Assembly: GCF_029910215.1 (NCBI RefSeq)
Contig: NZ_CP110395.1
Span: 2,914,001 to 2,978,000 of the forward strand
DNA length: 64,000 nucleotides
Source: Paraburkholderia sp. D15
GTDB lineage: Bacteria; Pseudomonadota; Gammaproteobacteria; Burkholderiales; Burkholderiaceae
Direction of reading: 5' to 3'
Position numbers and translations under genes: made by a program
Shown: one piece after another, positions 16,869 through 25,347 of the stretch
Layout: each line of letters opens with the position of its first letter
Position numbering within the stretch: position 1 is the first letter of the stretch
The notes under the pieces: generated by a model
Databases searched by the model: none
The model's input: the letters and a program-made list of their open reading frames with translations, nothing else
Told to the model about the DNA's origin: nothing

Positions 16869-18257
16869 ATGAATTCCCAAACCGACCTCGTCCCCGCGCC
16901 CGCGAGCGTTCCGGCCCCCGCCGGCGACACGGAAACCCTCGCCCAGCACGCGCAATTCGTCGACTGGATGCGCTCAGTCGCCCCTTACATTCACGCGTTC
17001 CGCAACAAGACGTTCGTCGTCGGTTTCGGCGGCGAAGTGGTGCATCAGGGGCTCCTGAATGCGCTCGTGTCCGACATCGCGCTGTTGCAGGCCATGGGCA
17101 TCCAGATCGTGCTGGTGCATGGTTCGCGGCCGCAGGTCGAGGAGCAGATGAGTCTGCACGGCGTGGAGTCCGAGTTTTCGCACGGCATGCGCATTACCGA
17201 TGCGCGCGCGCTGGAGTCCGCGAAAGAAGCGGCCGGCGAAGTGCGTCTGGATATCGAGGCCGCGATCAGCCAGGGCTTGCCGAACACGCCGATGGCACAC
17301 GCGCACATCAGCGTCGTGTCGGGCAACTTCGTGACCGCGCGGCCGGTCGGCATTCTGGACGGCGTCGACTTCGCGCACACGGGCGTGGTGCGCAAGATCG
17401 ACGCGGATTCGATCCGCCATTCACTCGCCAGCCGCAAGCTCGTGCTGCTGTCGCCGCTCGGCTTCTCGCCCACCGGTGAAGCCTTCAATCTCGCGATGGA
17501 AGACGTGGCCTCGGCCGCGGCGATCGCGTTGCGCGCCGACAAGATCGTGTTCCTGACCGAAACGCCGGGCTTGATGGAAGCCGGCGAGGAAGGCGCCGAA
17601 CTGATCCGCGAACTCTCGCTCGACGACGCGTACAAGCTGCACGAAAGCGGCGAAGTCACCGGCGACGCGGGCTTCTATCTGAAGCATTCGATCCGCGCGT
17701 GCCGCGGCGGCGTGGCACGGGCGCACATCATTCCCTACGCGCTCGACGGCAGCCTGCTGCTCGAACTGTTCCTGCACGACGGCGTCGGCACGATGATCTC
17801 CTACGAGAATCTGGAAAGTCTGCGCGAAGCCACGCCGGACGACGTCGGCGGCATTCTCGCGCTGATCGAGCCGCTGGAATCGGACGGCACGCTGGTGCGG
17901 CGCGGCCGGCATCAGATCGAACGCGACATCGACCATTTCTCGGTGATCGAGCACGATGGCGTGCTGTTCGGCTGCGCGGCGCTGTATCCGTACACGCAGG
18001 AACGTATCGGCGAAATGGCGTGCCTGACGGTCGCGCCCGAAGCGCAAGGCACCGGCGACGGCGAACGCCTGCTCAAGCGCATCGAACAGCGCGCGCGGGC
18101 GCGCGGCCTCACGCGTATTTTCGTGCTCACCACGCGCACCGAACACTGGTTCCTCAAGCGCGGCTTCGTGAAGGCCACCGTCGACGATCTGCCGGAAGAT
18201 CGCCGCCGGCTCTATAACTGGCAACGCAAATCGCTCGTGCTGATGAAACAGCTTTGA
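16869..18257 (+). CDS. argA: N-acetylglutamate synthase ArgA
   Basis: First step of arginine biosynthesis: acetyl-CoA plus glutamate to N-acetylglutamate. 462 residues with an amino-acid kinase-like domain (about 25-290; FVVGFGGEVVHQG, LVHGSRPQVEEQM, VSGNFVTARPVGILDGVDF) and a C-terminal GNAT acetyltransferase (about 320-462; GEMACLTVAPEAQGTGDGER, with acetyl-CoA loop QGTGDG). Start ATG at 16869 (MNSQTDLVPAPASVPAPA); the frame extends upstream over hrpA but without support. No ribosome site precedes it, in line with a leaderless start. Ala/Pro-rich first 25 residues are likely disordered. Regulation probably includes allosteric inhibition by arginine, as in this family. Confidence 0.93.
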   Translation: MNSQTDLVPAPASVPAPAGDTETLAQHAQFVDWMRSVAPYIHAFRNKTFVVGFGGEVVHQGLLNALVSDIALLQAMGIQIVLVHGSRPQVEEQMSLHGVESEFSHGMRITDARALESAKEAAGEVRLDIEAAISQGLPNTPMAHAHISVVSGNFVTARPVGILDGVDFAHTGVVRKIDADSIRHSLASRKLVLLSPLGFSPTGEAFNLAMEDVASAAAIALRADKIVFLTETPGLMEAGEEGAELIRELSLDDAYKLHESGEVTGDAGFYLKHSIRACRGGVARAHIIPYALDGSLLLELFLHDGVGTMISYENLESLREATPDDVGGILALIEPLESDGTLVRRGRHQIERDIDHFSVIEHDGVLFGCAALYPYTQERIGEMACLTVAPEAQGTGDGERLLKRIEQRARARGLTRIFVLTTRTEHWFLKRGFVKATVDDLPEDRRRLYNWQRKSLVLMKQL

Positions 18258-18399
18258 GCGGCGCGCCGTGCATGCGCGCGGTTCTCCCGCGATTCACGCG
18301 CCGCTCAAGCGTCACTCACACTAAATACTGCCCCACATCGATACAGCAACCGGACGAAGCGCAACACGCGAGCGCCGGTCGACACAGGAGAAACACAGC

Positions 18400-18672
18400 A
18401 TGACTCGTATGGTTCAATGCGCGAAGCTCGGCAAGGAAGCCGAAGGCCTCGATTTCCCGCCGCTGCCGGGCGAACTCGGCAAGCGGATCTACGAAAGCAT
18501 TTCGAAGGAAGCGTGGCAGGCCTGGTTGAAGCAGCAGACCATGCTGATCAACGAAAACCGCCTGAACATGGCTGATCCGCGTGCGCGTCAGTATCTGATG
18601 AAGCAGACAGAGAAGTTCTTCTTTGGCGAAGGCGCGGATACCGCGCAGGGTTACGTGCCGCCGTCGGCGTAA
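18400..18672 (+). CDS. yggX: YggX-type Fe(2+)-trafficking / oxidative damage protection protein
   Basis: 90-residue protein almost identical in pattern to the E. coli YggX family: [55 protein letters not shown] and [11 protein letters not shown]. The conserved Cys7 is present. The family protects Fe-S enzymes against oxidants and is regulated by SoxRS in enterics. AGGAG lies about 10 bp before the ATG. It follows argA by 142 bp and ends before a strong terminator, so it is probably its own unit or the end of the argA transcript. Confidence 0.93.
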   Translation: MTRMVQCAKLGKEAEGLDFPPLPGELGKRIYESISKEAWQAWLKQQTMLINENRLNMADPRARQYLMKQTEKFFFGEGADTAQGYVPPSA

Positions 18673-18713
18673 GGCCGATCGGGCGAACATTCTGCCCGTT
18701 ACGATTCACAACG

Positions 18714-18747
18714 AAAAGACCCGGTCACTTGCGTGATCGGGTCTTTT
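18714..18747 (+). terminator. Rho-independent terminator of yggX
   Basis: AAAAGACCCGGTCAC (18714-18728), loop TTGC, GTGATCGGGTCTTTT (18733-18747), with one G-T pair and a run of six T. The stem also has A residues on the left side, so it could act in both directions and end the convergent fimbrial gene. Confidence 0.9.
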
Positions 18748-18777
18748 TTCATGCGCCGCGATGCGAATTTTTGGGCG

Positions 18778-19794
18778 TCAGTTGTAGTAAAGATTGACGG
18801 TGGCCAGTGCGCTGACGCGTCCCGCCTTGACGGGCGTTGCGTCGGGACGCACGTAGCGCGCCTGAAACGGCACCGTCTGAACGCCCGACAGCGTGCCCAA
18901 CGATACGCCGTTCACGGCCGGCGTATTGCTGGCCGTGTACGTGTAGGCGGCGGGCCCCACTACCAGCGGTTGCATACGATAGAGAATCTGCACGCCGACG
19001 CCGCTAGCGGTCGAATCTGGCGCAAGCGTCAGCGCGTTGGTCTGATTGAACGGCATGCTGGAATCGGTCAGGCTGATCGACGGTTTTGCGTTGTCGTCGC
19101 ATAGCAGGCCGAGGTTAAAGGACGTCAAGCCGGCAGTCTGCCCTACCGCGGAAAAGGCCGAGGTCGACACCGTCGGCAAGGTGACGGCGACGTTCGTCGT
19201 GGTGAGCGAACAACTGGCGACGGTGGTGGGGAGGAGCGTGTAGGAAAATTTCAGCGTGCTTGCGTCACCGCTTCCGCCGTTCGCGTATTCCTGGCCCGGC
19301 ACATGGATGTAGTCCGCGAAACTAAAACTCCCTGCCGTCGTGTTGCCTGTTTTTACAAGCTCAAAGGTGGCACGTATCGAATTGCTCCCCTTCTGTGCCG
19401 TTCCGAAGACAAAGGTGGTGACCTTGCCGCTATACGAAATGGGAGCCATCACCGCCCCTCCCGCATTGCGAATGCGAAAGCCAATACCAGGAGTCATGCC
19501 GGCGATCGTATAGACATCGCTAAACCCCGGCACCAAGGTCACACCCGAGCTGTAGTTGTCGGTCATATACCATTGACCATTAGGCGTAACCGTGCAGTTG
19601 ATTTGAAGGTCGAACGCCGCGACGGCGCCCGGAATCGTCTGCCCCACGGGCAGTTTCGCGGGAACGCTGACCGCCGGCAGATTGACGGTCATCGGCAATG
19701 GCGCACTGCAGTCGTTGTACGCCGCGAACGCATATGACGGCGCGCCAAGCGACATCGCGATCAGCAATAGAATTTTCAGGTTTCGGAAAAACAT
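18778..19794 (-). CDS. Type 1-like fimbrial protein, two-domain adhesin form
   Basis: 338-residue exported fimbrial protein. The start at ATG 19794 gives MFFRNLKILLLIAMSLGAPS and cleavage after YAFA. Residues about 30-190 look like an N-terminal receptor-binding domain (AYNDCSAPLP, LQINCTVTPNGQWYMTDN, GVTLVPGFSDVYTIAGM); residues about 195-338 look like a pilin domain beginning LLPTTVASCSLTTTNVAVTL and ending ATVNLYYN, the usual donor-strand-accepting end. This arrangement is that of a pilus-tip adhesin. No chaperone, usher or major pilin gene lies beside it, so it would depend on a machine elsewhere or be non-functional. Its coding DNA is somewhat less GC-rich than its neighbours. Confidence 0.82.
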   Translation of the reverse strand: MFFRNLKILLLIAMSLGAPSYAFAAYNDCSAPLPMTVNLPAVSVPAKLPVGQTIPGAVAAFDLQINCTVTPNGQWYMTDNYSSGVTLVPGFSDVYTIAGMTPGIGFRIRNAGGAVMAPISYSGKVTTFVFGTAQKGSNSIRATFELVKTGNTTAGSFSFADYIHVPGQEYANGGSGDASTLKFSYTLLPTTVASCSLTTTNVAVTLPTVSTSAFSAVGQTAGLTSFNLGLLCDDNAKPSISLTDSSMPFNQTNALTLAPDSTASGVGVQILYRMQPLVVGPAAYTYTASNTPAVNGVSLGTLSGVQTVPFQARYVRPDATPVKAGRVSALATVNLYYN

Positions 19795-19981
19795 GGGATA
19801 TCCCCGGTTGAAGACGAGGCCATGCGAGTGGTCTCGCCTCGTCAAAAACGCTTGCGCGGCTCATCCGACAGCATGCGTCGACCTATCTCGTATTTCTGTC
19901 AGATCATTCTTAAACCGGTGCCGAAAACATTGCGCTTGATGCGCCCACGTACGCCGCCGAAAGCCCCGCCCATAGGGCGAC

Positions 19982-20011
19982 TTGCACGATCCTCCGTCAT
20001 CGTGCTATCAT
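19982..20011 (+). promoter_or_regulatory. Probable sigma-70 promoter for the proP leader
   Basis: TTGCAC (19982-19987), 18-bp spacer, TATCAT (20006-20011), with TG one base before the -10 (extended -10). Transcription would start near 20018, giving a leader of about 500 nt before the proposed proP start at 20521. Confidence 0.55.
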
Positions 20012-20520
20012 GTTCATCTTTCGAACAGCATTTCACTGTCAATTCGCGTTCTTTGAACATGGCCCGTACTGCGCGTTTGTTGTTTGCTGCAAAGCGTGCG
20101 CCACGTTAAAAGAACCTGTTTTATACAAGAAGGCTCGTCGGTCGTTTCACCACCCTTGATTGCCCGAACGCACGTTCAGGCGCGCTCAGCGGGCGGCGAA
20201 TAAAAACACCGGCCTTTTTCGTTTCAAGCCTTCCAGCGGCGTGTGGGCCAGCTTTCAGCCACCCCATCGTCCTCATGCACCTGCCCCCCATCCACGGCCA
20301 CGCAGGTGCAACAGCAAGCACAATCTAGACGAGTGTTTTTTCGCGAGATGCCTCGCGAGGCACGGGCGTTCTGTTTTTTCTTCGCGTCCACTTCGCTCCT
20401 TCGCCGGCTCCGGCGCAGGCGCTGCCTTCGCTTTTGCTCGCGAAACTGCACTTCCCCAGCACCCGTGGCGGAACGTTCATGCGCATCATGAGTTTCGTCG
20501 CAGTCATTGGAGTTTTCACC
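20012..20520 (+). other. Long proP leader region
   Basis: About 500 bp without a convincing protein gene apart from the Arg-rich mini-ORF at 20059-20109. Hairpins include TCGCGAG-ATGC-CTCGCGA (20341-20358), preceded by T6, and a 12-bp palindrome GCCTCGCGAGGC (20350-20361) that overlaps it, so two structures could compete. This may be a regulated 5' leader; no known riboswitch class was recognised. Confidence 0.4.
20059..20109 (+). CDS. Possible 16-aa Arg-rich leader peptide
   Basis: ATG to TAA encoding MARTARLLFAAKRAPR, with four Arg, one Lys and no acidic residue. It begins about 40 nt downstream of the proposed start of transcription and lies 411 bp before the proP start. There is no good ribosome site, so translation is uncertain. 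If real it could act as a leader peptide sensing translation; alternatively it is chance. Too short for family comparison. Confidence 0.25.
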   Translation: MARTARLLFAAKRAPR

Positions 20521-21990
20521 TTGACCGCTTCCAGCAACGGCTTCTGGCGACACAACAAAGAAGAACAACGCCTTTCTCTCGACGACATCACCGTCGTCGA
20601 CAAATCTCTCCTCAAGCGGGCCGTCGGCGCCATGGCGCTCGGCAACGCGATGGAATGGTTCGACTTCGGCGTGTACAGCTATATCGCCGTGACGCTCGGC
20701 AAGGTGTTCTTTCCGTCGGCGAGCCCGGCCGCGCAGCTGATCGCCACGTTCGGCACGTTCGCCGCGGCGTTCCTCGTGCGTCCGGTCGGCGGCATGGTGT
20801 TCGGGCCGCTGGGCGATCGCATCGGACGGCAACGCGTGCTGGCCATGACGATGATCATGATGGCGCTCGGCACCTTCGCGATCGGCCTGATTCCGAGCTA
20901 TGCATCGATCGGGATTTTCGCGCCGGTGCTGCTGCTGGTCGCGCGGCTGGTGCAAGGCTTCTCGACCGGCGGCGAGTACGGCGGCGCCGCGACTTTCATC
21001 GCCGAATTCTCGACGGACAAGCGCCGCGGCTTCATGGGCAGCTTCCTCGAATTCGGCACGCTGATCGGCTACGTGCTCGGCGCGGGGACGGTGGCGGTGT
21101 TGACCGCGACGCTCTCGAACGACGCCCTGCTCACCTGGGGCTGGCGCGTGCCGTTCCTGATCGCGGGTCCGCTGGGTCTGGTGGGTCTGTATATCCGGAT
21201 GAAGCTCGAGGAAACGCCCGCGTTCAAGAAGCAGGCCGAGCAGCGTGAAGCAGAGGACAAGGCGCTGCCGAAGCAGTCGTTCGGCCAGTTGCTCGCGCAG
21301 CAATGGAAGCCGCTGCTGCTGTGCGTCGGCCTCGTGCTGATCTTCAACGTCACCGATTACATGGCGCTGTCGTATCTGCCGAGCTATCTGTCGGCCACGC
21401 TGCATTTCGACGAAACGCACGGCCTGTTTCTCGTGCTGCTCGTGATGGTGCTGATGATGCCGATGACGCTCGCCGCCGGCCGCCTGTCCGACGCGATCGG
21501 CCGCAAGCCGGTGATGCTGTTCGGCTGCGTGGGTCTGTTCGCGCTGTCGATCCCTGCCCTGCTGCTGATCCGCATGGGCACCACGCTGCCGGTGTTCGGC
21601 GGCCTGATGATTCTCGGCGTGCTGCTGTCGTGCTTTACCGGCGTGATGCCTTCCGCGCTGCCGGCGCTGTTCCCGACCAAAATCCGTTATGGCGCGCTCG
21701 CCATCGGCTTCAATATTTCGGTGTCGCTGTTCGGCGGGACGACGCCGCTGGTGACCGCATGGCTGGTCGACCGTACCGGCGATCTGATGATGCCCGCGTA
21801 CTACCTGATGGGCGCGTCGCTGATCGGTATCGCTTCGGTGGTTGCGTTGCGCGAAACGGCGCGCAAGCCGCTGCTCGGTTCCGGCCCGTGCGTGGCGACG
21901 CGTGCGGAAGCGCATGCGGTGCTGCGCGGCGAGCGTGAAGCGGCGGAGATGGATGAAAGTTACGCGGCGGCGGCAACGGCGCGCGCTTGA
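20521..21990 (+). CDS. proP: ProP-type MFS osmolyte:proton symporter
   Basis: Twelve-helix major-facilitator symporter related to E. coli ProP (glycine betaine/proline uptake). Start proposed at TTG 20521 (MTASSNGFWRHNKEEQRLSL), because GGAG lies 8 bp upstream; ATG codons at 20479 and 20488 would add an odd hydrophobic stretch. It has 489 residues. Family motifs are GNAMEWFDFGVYSYIAVTLG, FLVRPVGGMVFGPLGDRIGR, RLVQGFSTGGEYGGAATFIA and GFMGSFLEFGTLIGYVLGAG. The C-terminal tail is short and lacks the long coiled coil used for osmosensing in E. coli ProP. A strong terminator follows. Confidence 0.9.
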   Translation: MTASSNGFWRHNKEEQRLSLDDITVVDKSLLKRAVGAMALGNAMEWFDFGVYSYIAVTLGKVFFPSASPAAQLIATFGTFAAAFLVRPVGGMVFGPLGDRIGRQRVLAMTMIMMALGTFAIGLIPSYASIGIFAPVLLLVARLVQGFSTGGEYGGAATFIAEFSTDKRRGFMGSFLEFGTLIGYVLGAGTVAVLTATLSNDALLTWGWRVPFLIAGPLGLVGLYIRMKLEETPAFKKQAEQREAEDKALPKQSFGQLLAQQWKPLLLCVGLVLIFNVTDYMALSYLPSYLSATLHFDETHGLFLVLLVMVLMMPMTLAAGRLSDAIGRKPVMLFGCVGLFALSIPALLLIRMGTTLPVFGGLMILGVLLSCFTGVMPSALPALFPTKIRYGALAIGFNISVSLFGGTTPLVTAWLVDRTGDLMMPAYYLMGASLIGIASVVALRETARKPLLGSGPCVATRAEAHAVLRGEREAAEMDESYAAAATARA

Positions 21991-22168
21991 TACGCGCCAG
22001 AATACGCGCTCGATGAGACCTTCCGCGGCGATGCCGACGTGAGCAGCAATGCGCGGGCGACGCCGTGAGTTTTACGCGCGGCGTGCCGTGACGTAGCGCA
22101 TCCGATGCGGCGCGAGTCTCGACCATCGAGCGACTCGCTCATCACGATTGAATTGATTTGCCTCGAAT

Positions 22169-22197
22169 GGGCCGACAGCGATGTCGGCCCTTTTTTT
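22169..22197 (+). terminator. Rho-independent terminator of proP
   Basis: GGGCCGACA (22169-22177), loop GCGA, TGTCGGCCC (22182-22190), then seven T. A textbook terminator about 180 bp after the proP stop codon. Confidence 0.92.
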
Positions 22198-22224
22198 CGT
22201 CTTTCTTCCGGCTTTAACGCCGGC

Positions 22225-22764
22225 CTAAGACAGCAGCGAATCGAAGCGCGCGCTCGCCTTCGATCCATCGATCAGCAGCATGCCCGCGCTGACGGGCAAC
22301 TTGAAGCGTCGCGGGCCCGCGCTGCCGGGGTTGACGAACAGGACGCCATCGCGCTCGCTGACGGACGGCTTGTGCGAGTGCCCCGTCACCACCACGCCGA
22401 TGCCCGCGCCGCGCGGATCGGCGCTCACGTCGGCAATGTCGTGCACGACGAGGATCGTCACCTGCTGAACGGTCAACGTGACCTGCGCGGGCAGCGACGC
22501 GACCCAACCCTCCGTATCGTTGTTGCCGCGCACGGCGGTGACAGGCGCGATCTGCGTCAAGGCGTCGAGCACCTCGCGACGGCAAATGTCGCCCGCGTGG
22601 ATGATCGCGTCGCAGCCTGCCAGATACTGTAGCGCCTCGGGACGCACGAGGTTATGCGTGTCGGAGATCAGACCGATGCGGCGGATGAGCGGCGCCGCGG
22701 TCGTCGGCGTAGCGGGCGTGGCGGGTTTGCCGGGTTTGGCAGGTTTGGCGATGCGTGACGACAT
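22225..22764 (-). CDS. YfcE/MJ0936-type metallophosphoesterase
   Basis: 179-residue calcineurin-like phosphoesterase. Metal-binding motifs are in order: GLISDTHN, AIIHAGDICRREVLD, VTAVRGNNDTEGW, ILVVHD and VVVTGHSHKPSV. Length and the C-terminal VNPGSAGPRRF match the YfcE family, which hydrolyses small phosphodiesters in vitro; the natural substrate is unknown. The first 25 residues form a Lys/Pro/Ala/Thr repeat tail (AKPAKPGKPATPATP), unusual for the family. GGAG lies 6 bp before the ATG at 22764. A 5-bp GC hairpin overlaps its end. Confidence 0.88.
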   Translation of the reverse strand: MSSRIAKPAKPGKPATPATPTTAAPLIRRIGLISDTHNLVRPEALQYLAGCDAIIHAGDICRREVLDALTQIAPVTAVRGNNDTEGWVASLPAQVTLTVQQVTILVVHDIADVSADPRGAGIGVVVTGHSHKPSVSERDGVLFVNPGSAGPRRFKLPVSAGMLLIDGSKASARFDSLLS

Positions 22765-22815
22765 ACGGTCTCCAGGCGCGGCGGCAAGAGTCGATGCGCG
22801 GATCGATGCCCGCGC

Positions 22816-23391
22816 CTAGGCTTCCAGCACGTGCTCGATGCGCCGGTCCGGCACCAGCCACCATATGGCCGCCAGCGTGTACAGCGCGACCGAACCCCAC
22901 GGCACGACAAAGGCCAGCGCGATACCCGCGAGGTAGATCACCACCGACACCTTGCCCTTGAAATCGCTACCCACCGCGCGCGCAAGCGTCGAGTCACGCC
23001 CATGCTCGCGGATCAACGCGCGGGTCAGGATGAAATACGCGATCGCCGACATGAACAGCACGACGCCATACAGCGCGGTCGGCCAGGCGGCCAGATGGTT
23101 TTCGCCGACCCAATGCGTGACGGCCGGCAGCAGCGACAGCCAGAACAGCAAATGGAGGTTAGCCCACAACACCGCGCCGTTGACCTTCTGCACCGCGTGG
23201 AACATGTGGTGATGGTTGTTCCAGTAGATGCCCACGTAGATGAAACTCAGCACGTACGCGCAGAACACCGGCACCACGGGACGCAGCGCGGCGAGGTCGA
23301 AGCCCTCCGGTACTTTGATCTCGAGCACCATGATGGTGATGATGATGGCGATGACGCCATCGCTGAAGGCTTCGATGCGGCCTTTGCCCAT
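22816..23391 (-). CDS. TMEM175-family (DUF1211) membrane protein
   Basis: 191-residue membrane protein with the family signature FSDGVIAIIITIMVLEIKVP in the first helix. Bacterial TMEM175 proteins are tetrameric K+ channels with six helices; the helices here include VVPVFCAYVLSFIYVGIYW, LLFWLSLLPAVTHWVG and ALYGVVLFMSAIAYFILTRA. Start at ATG 23391 (MGKGRIEAF), preceded by AGGA 9 bp upstream; the frame stays open for 68 more codons upstream but without family similarity. It lies 51 bp upstream of the phosphoesterase gene in the same direction, so an operon is possible. Its left flank is normal DNA; its right flank is the AT-rich island. Confidence 0.87.
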   Translation of the reverse strand: MGKGRIEAFSDGVIAIIITIMVLEIKVPEGFDLAALRPVVPVFCAYVLSFIYVGIYWNNHHHMFHAVQKVNGAVLWANLHLLFWLSLLPAVTHWVGENHLAAWPTALYGVVLFMSAIAYFILTRALIREHGRDSTLARAVGSDFKGKVSVVIYLAGIALAFVVPWGSVALYTLAAIWWLVPDRRIEHVLEA

Positions 23392-24023
23392 GGGTGGGTT
23401 CCTGTGATGAGTGCGGCGGATGGTTGGAGGATTATCGGAGATGGGTTGACGGTTGTCGATGCGAGGGCCCTGCGCCGCGACGACGGTAAGCAGGGTGTCT
23501 ATCGATGTTGTCGAGGCCAATGGGTAATGCTTTTGGGCAGCAAGCAGCCGCCGATCCAGATTGCAGCGCGCGGAAAACGACCGGGCGTTATTCATTTCGC
23601 AAACCCTACATGGACGTATCGCACGTCATAAAATCCATATCGCATACAAAAAACATACAAATGACAAAAATATCATTCTCAAGTCACACGTACCGTTCCG
23701 CGGTTTTCTAGCATTTTCATAACAAACGGCGATGACAGCCAGCGGCAAAAAACAACATCGAAAATACATCAATCTATCAAGTTGCAATTCAAGCAGGCAG
23801 CCGCTGAGTCGGGATTTTTTTAATTTATTGCCCAATAACCATCCCGCAGTTTTCGATTTGAAGACGCAACAATAATAACCAGGCTTCCGGGCTCACACCG
23901 ATTATCAACGCAGGACAGGGTTAACACCCAAAATATACGAATTGCATTGTGAAATACGGTCGTATAAGAATGCATCTGCCGAAGCGGTTCGACCGATACG
24001 ACAGGACCTTGAGGAGGCGATCC
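23392..24023. other. AT-rich border region of the accessory segment
   Basis: About 630 bp with no convincing gene. GC falls sharply from about 23600 onward. ATACAAAAA occurs at 23644-23652, the same 9-mer as one arm of the palindrome before the RHS gene. Short open frames on the minus strand (23626-23835, 23820-24035) lack ribosome sites and family features. No terminal inverted repeats, integrase or transposase remains were recognised. Confidence 0.5.
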
Positions 24024-24320
24024 ATGGAGAAGCACGTCTGCGCCGTCGTTTGCAACTTTTCTTCAGATCGCTGGCATGACAGATCAACCTCAAATTATGC
24101 CAATTGCTTATCCCGCAAGGAGATTTCCGACACGAATACCATGTGCAAGAAGCATCAGAGGAAATTCACAATTAACAAGATCGATAGCTTGAAATCGACT
24201 ATCAAAAACAGTCAAACACAGTTTTTACAGATCGACTCCGCCACCTTAATCAAAATAAGCGTCAAAAATCATTTTTCAACCATCCAAACACATCTGGAGG
24301 ACATTGTCGTGCTGACATAA
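24024..24320 (+). CDS. Possible small hypothetical protein
   Basis: 98-codon frame beginning MEKHVCAVVCNFSSDRWHD. The main support is a strong ribosome site (GAGGAGG about 8 bp upstream). The product is Lys/Ser/Thr/Asn-rich, contains four Cys and resembles no family I recognise. Composition is AT-rich, like the rest of the island. It ends 174 bp before the response-regulator gene on the same strand. It may be a chance frame. Confidence 0.3.
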   Translation: MEKHVCAVVCNFSSDRWHDRSTSNYANCLSRKEISDTNTMCKKHQRKFTINKIDSLKSTIKNSQTQFLQIDSATLIKISVKNHFSTIQTHLEDIVVLT

Positions 24321-24494
24321 CGAACACTTCCAGTCAATTCAAGACTGCGCAGATACCGCGCCGGTATCGCGCTGATACGAGGCGTCGCCCGGCAATACCG
24401 CGCGACGAAATAACAGCCGTCACGGACCAGGCCCGAACACATCTGGAATCAGATGCGGCCGTTGAACGTGACTCTCGACGAGGGTTTTACTGCT

Positions 24495-25202
24495 ATGCGT
24501 ATTTTGATCGTAGGGCGGACGCATCATATGGGTGAATACCTGACCAGGGCGTTGTCAGAGGCGGGCTTTGTCGTCGACTGGATGCGTGATGGCCCGGATA
24601 GTCATATACAGGCGGGATCCGAAGACTATGACCTTGTCATTCTGGACCTGGCTCTATCGTGCGCCGAGGCGTGGCTCGGCCCAGGCCACGACGATCGGGG
24701 AGAAGGCACGCCGTTACTGTTATTGGGTAGTTTGCAGGAAAATAATGCAGACGGACGACAGGATGCCGTCGACGCCAACCGCGGCACCCGATTCGAATTC
24801 CCAAAACTACTTAAGCAAATCCGCAATCTTCTTCATTGCGGAGACGACGCGTCGATCCTGAAGCTAGCCGATCTTCAGTTGAACCTGAAACGCCGCAGTG
24901 CAACACGTCAAGGACGTTCGATACTCCTGACATCAAAAGAATTCTCGCTACTGTGGCTACTAATGCGACATCAGGGCGAAATTCTGCCTCGCGCGATTAT
25001 TGCCTCCCAGGTATGGGATATGAATTTTTCCAGCGGCACGAATGTCGTCGACGTATTGGTGCGACGGTTGCGCCTGAAGATTGACAACGGACAGTTCCCA
25101 AAGCTGATCCACACGGTCAGAAATATGGGGTATGTATGCGAGGATCGCTCGGGGAAGCTGGGCATGCCGCCAGACCCGAACGGTAGACCCATTGCCGTTT
25201 AG
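24495..25202 (+). CDS. Orphan OmpR/PhoB-type response regulator with degenerate receiver
   Basis: 235-residue regulator starting at ATG 24495 (MRILIVGRTHHMGEYLTRAL). The C-terminal winged helix is intact (ILLTSKEFSLLWLLMRHQGE, VVDVLVRRLRLKIDNGQFPK, LIHTVRNMGYVCE) and resembles the QseB/CusR group. The receiver keeps Asp51 (LVILDLAL), but the acidic pair expected at positions 7-8 is Gly-Arg, the Pro after the Asp strand is Ser, and the YLTKPF motif with its Lys is missing. It therefore probably works without normal phosphorylation. No sensor kinase is adjacent. The RHS gene begins 235 bp downstream on the same strand and is a likely target. Confidence 0.82.
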   Translation: MRILIVGRTHHMGEYLTRALSEAGFVVDWMRDGPDSHIQAGSEDYDLVILDLALSCAEAWLGPGHDDRGEGTPLLLLGSLQENNADGRQDAVDANRGTRFEFPKLLKQIRNLLHCGDDASILKLADLQLNLKRRSATRQGRSILLTSKEFSLLWLLMRHQGEILPRAIIASQVWDMNFSSGTNVVDVLVRRLRLKIDNGQFPKLIHTVRNMGYVCEDRSGKLGMPPDPNGRPIAV

Positions 25203-25347
25203 CCGTTCTTTTACGGTTCACGTGTTTTTACCTGGTCTCATTCAACGCACCGGGATCTGATTTCCCCGGTGGCGTTGTGCGCGAACCGGTTCTGGCGCAC
25301 ACACGCATGACAAAAACATCACGGTCAATTCACGCCATTCAAGCCGA

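Noticed and set aside
20224..21915. Long minus-strand frame opposite proP.
   Set aside because: Shadow of proP, Arg/His/Gln-rich, no motifs.
23626..24035. Two short minus-strand frames (69 and 71 codons) in the AT-rich border.
   Set aside because: No ribosome sites, no family features; AT-rich DNA easily gives such frames.
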